Below are positions 59,101-64,000 of a DNA stretch of 64,000 nt, one piece after another; within the stretch, counting starts at the first letter, position 1, and each line of letters begins with the position of its first letter. The stretch spans positions 17,035 to 81,034 of the forward strand of contig BDDC01000257.1 in the NCBI GenBank assembly GCA_001662425.1, read 5' to 3'. The stretch is from Chlamydomonas sphaeroides. Lineage: Eukaryota > Chlorophyta > Chlorophyceae > Chlamydomonadales > Chlamydomonadaceae. A program made the position numbers and the translations under genes. The notes under the pieces are model-generated. The model was not told where the DNA came from and did not search any database. It saw only the letters and a list, made by a program, of their open reading frames with translations.

Positions 59101-61706
59101 GCTGCGGGCGTTGGGCCCCCTGGAGACGGGCCCCGCCGCGCACACGCACTGCTATCCCCGGTGCACGGGACACACCTTCCAGAACGGCAGCACGTCGGTG
59201 GCCATAGCGATCAACGCCTCCATAGTGCATGGCATGGCCATGGTAGCTTAGAGTATGTGTACTACGGCCGCCCGCAGCGCGCACCTTCCAGAACGGCAGC
59301 AGGTCCGTGGCGCGCTGCTCCGTCTCCTTGAGCGCCGTGTACACGGCCTGGGGAAGGCAGCGGCGCGGGCGAGGGGGTCACCAACGTGCGCGTGGGACGG
59401 CAATGCAACGGGACGGCGCGGTCGCGGGGAGCCCACAACGCGCCCCGCTCCCTGGCGGCCCCACGCCACGTCCGCCCGCTCGAAGCTGTGCCCTCGCCGC
59501 TGCGGCACATGCCCTCGTCCCGCTTCCAGTGCGTCGATGCCTGGCCGGTGGGGGATCTGAGGGCCCCGCCGGTTTGGTGCCTTGCGCCGTTAGGCATTTT
59601 GACTCGGTTCCTGTTTCCTGTTGTCCTTGCTCGGTTTCGGTTTCTTTTCCCTTGTCACCCCTCTGTCTCTCCCTGGACCCTTGCTTGCCTGGATGAGCGG
59701 CGAGTCCGAGGTGAGCGAGTTGAAGTCGTAGTTGAAGACCGACTTGCCGATGATGTCCAGCGTCAGCTGCGATGGTGGCAGCGCAGGGGAGGTTGCACGG
59801 GCCGGGGCAGGCAGGGGCAGGTTTTGCGTTGGGGCGAGGGCGCCGCAGCCGGCACTCGGGCGTTCCCCATGTGCACAGGCATGGCGGATTCTCAGTCCTG
59901 CGGCGCATCCCTCGCCCCTGCAGGCTGTGACCCCAACGCGCTGCAGGCCGCTGCCTACCTGCGAGAAAAGCGCCTCCATGTTAACGGCGGTGCCCGAGGC
60001 GGCCGCGGAGCGCAGCTTGTCGGCCGCAAAGAGCGACGAGGACGAGAAGACGCGCTCCAGCATAGCCTCCAGGTAGGCCCTGGCGTTGGAGGGAAGCAAG
60101 GCAGGAAGGCGGGAGCGTGCCCGTCAGGCATGACCCCAACAGCCGCAAATGCGGCATCGACGGAACCACGTGTACAGCCAGCAGGGAAAGTAGGCGCCAG
60201 GTACAAACACATGCAGGCTCTGGTCCTGGCCCCGGCGGGTAGCAGGGGATCCCTATCGCGCGGGCGCGGCATAGGCATGCGGGGGCTGCGGCGTGTGGGT
60301 GCCCGTCAGGTGGGGGCCGGTGCGCGCTCGCGACGTGGCGTGAGCGAGCGCCTGCAGCAACAAGCGGCGCTGTAGCCGTGGCGGCCGTTGCTGTTCGGCG
60401 CGACGCTAGCTTGGGCAGCGCGGGGCATAGGCCGCAAAGGGGCAGGGGCAGCGCGGGGCAAAGGCCACACAGGGGCAGGGGCAGTGCGGGGCAAAGGCCA
60501 TACAGGGCACTGCACGTGGGCCCAGCGCTCACTTGTGCAGCGAAGGGCCCACCGCCCGCCGGCGCGCCTTCCACGCATCGCCGCCCGAGATGGCAAAACC
60601 CTGGCATGGCATGACAGGGGCAGGGCAGGGCAGCGCAGCAGGGTGAAGAGAAGCACAGCAGGCAGATGAGGTGTTGGGGCCTGGGACTGGGGCGAGGCCC
60701 TGTGGCCACGGCGGCGCTACCACCGCCCGGCCACCCGTTTCCAAACCCATGCACGCACTGTGCCTTGGGCGCACCTTGCCAAACAGGAACTGCGACACCT
60801 CGGCCACCAGGCCCTTGTTGTAGATGTTGCGCTGGCTGTTGTCGGTGGAACGCAGCACGTGCTTGGCGGCGGCGGGGTCGGAGATCACGAGGAAGGACGA
60901 TACGGGGCCTGGGGAGGATGGATGGGGGTTGTGCGTGTGTGGAGAATAGTGCAGGCGCCTTGACGAGGGCTTGGCGGGGTTTGAGCATGGCGCGCCCTGC
61001 GACAAACGGAAGTCCCGCAGACCCCATGTGGCCCCTGTCACGTCCCTGCTGCAGCGCAAAGATAGGTTTGCAGACGCGGCGTACCCGTGGGCAGCAGGTA
61101 CACGGGCCCGCTCTCCACCATCCATTTGTACAGCGCCTTGAACAGCGCCCCGCCCAGCAGGTCCTTGATGTCGTCCGGCTTGGCGTCCGCCACGGGCAGG
61201 TTCTGTTGGGGTTCATGGAGAGAGGGTTGTGTAGGTTTCGTGACGGTAGGGGTGAGCTGAAGGAGATGGGTGTGTGTGTGCTGGGACGGGCGATTGCGGT
61301 GGTGGCTGGTACGCCGGGATGTAAGCCCGCGCCCTTGCAGCCCGCGACGCCAAGCTGCCATCCCAAGACTCACGCCCTTGCCACCCCAGAGCATGTTGAG
61401 CTGCGTCAGCCAGCCGGGGCTGGTGAACGAGGCGCCCGCGCCAGCGGCGTCAATGGACTTGCCGAGCGAAGCCTGTCGTCAGGGCCCGGAATTACGCAAT
61501 TGGTTATCAGTGCATTTAATTGAACTGTTATCACATGCTCGCGTGAGATTTCGCACTGGGCTTGCAGTCACCTCATCGTCCTTGTCCGTCGCGCGAACCG
61601 CGGTGTTCCGCTGTACCGACGGCCTCACAACACGCACAGGTGCCGTCCGGTGGTTTGATTGCCGGCCGGAGGCGCATGTGCGGGTGTTCTTGCCCGAGAG
61701 CAGCAT
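56173..61706 (-). CDS. CYP97C: cytochrome P450 CYP97C, carotenoid epsilon-ring hydroxylase (LUT1 type)
   Basis: Seventeen exons: 61572-61706, 61374-61472, 61085-61202, 60775-60908, 60533-60600, 59959-60079, 59689-59766, 59285-59347, 58983-59030, 58664-58771, 58318-58441, 57842-57906, 57531-57701, 57168-57242, 56988-57055, 56574-56697 and 56173-56292. They join in phase to 572 residues. The first exon is a Ser/Thr/Arg-rich chloroplast transit peptide. P450 landmarks are present: I-helix AGHETTG, ExxR in NESMRLYPHPPV, and heme loop FSGGPRKCVG with Cys at about 503. The combination NEADPSVLRFLIAAREEV, LLSMLVAGHETT and GQDVMISVYNIH is typical of CYP97C rather than CYP97A or B. The enzyme hydroxylates the epsilon ring of alpha-carotene on the way to lutein, in the plastid. 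Exons 7 and 14 end at GC donors (GCAAGC); both junctions are fixed by conserved protein sequence. Confidence 0.95.
58026..58317. other. degenerate repeats of an exon edge in CYP97C intron 11
   Basis: The plus strand shows GTGCGCCCCGCCACCAG at about 58037 matching the exon edge GTGCCCCGCCACCAG at 58329. Weaker TCTCGTG or CCTCGTG copies sit near 58101 and 58171, each next to a C/T-rich tract. The intron looks built from a decayed unit that includes the end of exon 11. Confidence 0.5.
59169..59200 (-). other. copy of the end of CYP97C exon 8 with its donor
   Basis: About 30 bases match 59281-59312 with few differences, including the residues ATD-LPFWK and a following GTG donor. It lies in the next intron and is not needed for the protein. 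Confidence 0.7.
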
Positions 61707-62559
61707 GGCGCACAGTAGGCCAGTAGAGGAAGGTGAGCGTCAGGACGACGCTGCAACGCAGCTGCTTGCTTTTGCGTGGGATGCATGAATGTGGGTCCAG
61801 TTGTTGGGCGAGCATGCCACAGCGTGCCGGGTTTCCCCCGCTGTCTCCCCCCGCGTTCCCCTTTCCCAGCCAGGTCCTTCATCATACCCCCAGACTACAT
61901 ATCAGACCTTTTGATTTGAGTTGCGCATGCTACATCAATAGTGCTGGGTAGACATAGGCTGGGGGCCCACTTCGGCCACAAGCACAAGCCTACACAAGGA
62001 AGGAGACGTGTGCACCCTTGTGATAAGCTAGAACGAAGTCAAAGAAGGAATAACTGTAACGTGCGAAAACGTGAATTCATCGATATCTCCTGCGTAGTCT
62101 GGGATGAAAGGTGACGCCTGGCCACCCTGGCCTCCCTGGCCAGGGCCTATTGCCCTTTTTTGCAAACTGCATTCACAGCGTTGGGCACGGTTGGACACGG
62201 TTGGACACGTATGTGCAATTATACTCGGTCAAAGCCTCTGCAAGTCCAAGACCGAGATGCTTGGGCCGAGAACGCGGTGCCGCCCAGGTGCCGCCGGAGG
62301 CAGGGCGCCCGCAGGCGCCCGCAGCCCGGATCCACTGGATTTCGCGTGTGCCATGGTCAACACGCCTCAAGAAACTTGCAGAGCACTGCAGCCAATCTGT
62401 TGTTGTGTTAGTGTGCATTCGGCGACAGGTCTCCTGCCGCAACAATTGCTAATTGAAGCCGTGAGTCGCATGCCTCGCTTATTACCTGGCCCCTGAGACG
62501 CCTCAAGTGAATACGTATGACATGCATTCAATGCGACGCCTGCCTACAGGTTCGCCGAC
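61707..62559. other. divergent promoter region
   Basis: About 850 bp between the starts of CYP97C (minus) and the secreted M11-like gene (plus). It is less GC-rich than the surrounding DNA; no coding frame is convincing. Confidence 0.5.
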
Positions 62560-63372
62560 ATGGCGTACCATGGCGCAGCATGCGTCGCGGTGTTGTCACT
62601 GCTGGCCGTGATGCTCGCTGCCATCGTGCCAGGTGCGCCGACTTTGCCCGTGCAAGGATGGTAGAGCGTGCCAGAGTTGTTGAAACCCACACGCTTGGTC
62701 CCTTACGCCCCGCTCCCCTGGCCCGCAGCAGAAGCCGCGACCAGCGGCGTCTGGCTAAGGAAGCCTCCGCCCCGCAGAATAGCACCTCGCAGCCCCCCAC
62801 CGCCTCCGCCTGTCGGCGAGCCGCTTCAACTGATGGTGCGCCGCTTGCCAGCTGCTCGCTGATCCGCATATCCGCCGTTCGCAGGAGGCCTCCTGGCCGT
62901 TCGCCATCCACTCCTCCTTGAGTAAACCTGCACATCCCTCATATGCTCCATGCCATACTCCAAGGGCACGCTGTTCATGATGGACGACCATCCCACCAAG
63001 TACTACGGCATCTCCAACGAAGATGACCAGGAATACTTCCTGCCCAAGCAGCCCAGCGACGAGGACGGCGAGCTCATCCCCATCGGCTCCAGCATAGAGC
63101 TGGTGCGCTGAGCCCCGCAACCTGCTATGCTCCCGGAGCTGAACACTCTGGATCCAGACCCACAGACTCTCTCCAAAAAAATGGCAACCTCACGCGTTGC
63201 CGCCCTCGCCCCTCAGATATGCTCGCCGTACATCGGCCAGAAGCGCTGCGCAGCGGTTAACGAGGTCTATGTGACCGCCGCTGCCGCGCCCGTGAGCACC
63301 AAGAACATTGTCGTGCGCCAGCTGCTCATCCTCATCTCCCTCAGCGGCTCCTGCAGCTTGGCCGCGCCCTCG
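62560..63372 (+). CDS. 5' end of a secreted Pro-rich protein, possibly peptidase M11 (gametolysin-like); partial
   Basis: Proposed exons 62560-62632, 62729-62835, 62965-63102 and 63217-63372 agree in phase. Residues 1-24 are a strong signal peptide. A short Pro-rich run (SPPPPPP) follows. Then comes an acidic segment with GTLFMMDDHPTKYYGISNED, YFLPKQPSDEDGELIPIG and SSIEL, then a Cys-containing stretch ending NIVVRQLLILISLSGSC. This layout recalls the N-terminal propart of algal M11 metalloproteases, which digest the cell wall; no HExxH zinc motif is inside the window, so the family is tentative. The acceptor of exon 3 (CCAAG) is weak, and a shorter protein ending at 62862 without splicing is possible. 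Any further exons lie beyond the minisatellite. Confidence 0.38.
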
Positions 63373-63709
63373 GTGAGACCTCCACCCCCACATGCGCATG
63401 CCCCCCTGCCTACGTACCTGAGGGATCCGGGGCGGTGAAGGTTGGGCGGTCGAAGCTTCGCGCCGTCGATCAGCCGTAGCAACTGCAACCACAGCTCGCA
63501 GCAGCGCACTGAAGCACGATGTATCGAAGGTAGGTACCGGCCTTGTCACACGTGCCGGTACGTTCAGTCCGTGCCCTTACCTCCAGACAGCCCAACGGCT
63601 GTGCACGCACGATGTCGGCTGCCGCTGGCGCTGGTGTCCCGCATGGGGTCGTTTGCCGGTGCACGCAGCCGGGAGGGGAGCAGGGGGCCGCGCGGCGGCA
63701 GGAGAGCGG
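63373..63709. other. probable intron, no gene seen
   Basis: It follows a GTGAGA donor at 63373 and leads into the minisatellite. Confidence 0.4.
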
Positions 63710-64000
63710 CCCGTGCTGAGAGGGCAGCAGGCCTGTGCTGAGAGGGCAGCAGGCCTGTGCTAAGAGGGCAGCAGGCCTGTGCTGAGAGGGCAGCAGGCCT
63801 GTGCTGAGAGGGCAGCAGGCCTGTGCTAAGAGGGCAGCAGGCCTGTGCTGAGAGGGCAGCAGGCCTGTGCTGAGAGGGCAGCAGGCCTGTGCTGAGAGAA
63901 CAGCAGGCCTGTGCTGAGAGGGCAGCAGGCCCGTGCTGAGAGGGCAGCAGGCCTGTGCTAAGAGGGCAGCAGGCCTGTGCTGAGAGGGCAGCAGGCCTGT
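63710..64000. repeat. 22-bp minisatellite, at least 13 copies, cut by the window end
   Basis: The unit is GTGCTGAGAGGGCAGCAGGC plus CT, with G/A variants at one position (CTGAGAG or CTAAGAG) and rare others. The period is not a multiple of three, so it is unlikely to be coding. Confidence 0.97.

Noticed and set aside
63710..64000. CRISPR-like regular repeat
   Set aside because: Units abut without spacers and the host is a eukaryote; it is a minisatellite.

Overview
The window is nuclear DNA of a green alga, most likely a chlorophycean. The basis is very high GC, about 109 short spliceosomal introns, TGTAA polyadenylation signals, a PsbQ very close to the Chlamydomonas protein, and plant-type CYP97C, GT77 and CYP97-style transit sequences. 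Two assembly gaps are present (23015-23024 and 37434-37899). All gene models were built by hand from splice sites, reading-frame phase and family resemblance; no search or alignment was run.

Layout. 1-6228 (+): a tRNase Z-family protein with a >550-residue repetitive N-terminus and none of the metal-binding residues of the enzyme. 7584-10048 (-): an ER tail-anchored ubiquitin-conjugating enzyme of the UBE2J/Ubc6 group. 10387-12527 (+): a six-exon gene I do not recognise. 14691-17963 (+): a secreted protein with a proline-rich linker and a jacalin-like C-terminal domain. 19838-21717 (-): proteasome subunit alpha-2. 23931-29805 (+): a receptor-like protein kinase (signal peptide, six-cysteine ectodomain, Pro-rich stalk, one TM helix, complete TKL-type kinase). 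31836-42426 (+): ELP1, the largest Elongator subunit, with a gap in the middle. 43580-46636 (-): a secreted protein made of two tandem copies of the same ectodomain, without TM or kinase. 47918-49167 (-): PsbQ. 51545-54660 (-): a GT77-type glycosyltransferase. 56173-61706 (-): CYP97C carotenoid hydroxylase. 62560-63372 (+): the 5' end of a secreted, possibly M11 (gametolysin-like) protein running towards a 22-bp minisatellite at the window end. The remaining stretches hold no gene I can support.

The genes are not an operon. They cover ordinary housekeeping (proteasome, Elongator, ERAD E2), photosynthesis and pigment (PsbQ, CYP97C) and cell-surface or secreted functions (receptor kinase, twin ectodomain, jacalin-like, GT77, M11-like). 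The strongest candidate for an undescribed system is the receptor kinase plus the twin-ectodomain protein 14 kb away on the opposite strand. The second half of the latter is a mosaic: one exon matches its own first half and three exons are about 96% identical in protein to the kinase ectodomain. In all three ectodomain copies the splice donor after the ectodomain also encodes an in-frame stop, so retaining that intron would give a soluble receptor.

Other recurring oddities are the catalytically dead tRNase Z, about 5% GC-AG introns, and several introns that carry degenerate copies of the neighbouring exon edge.
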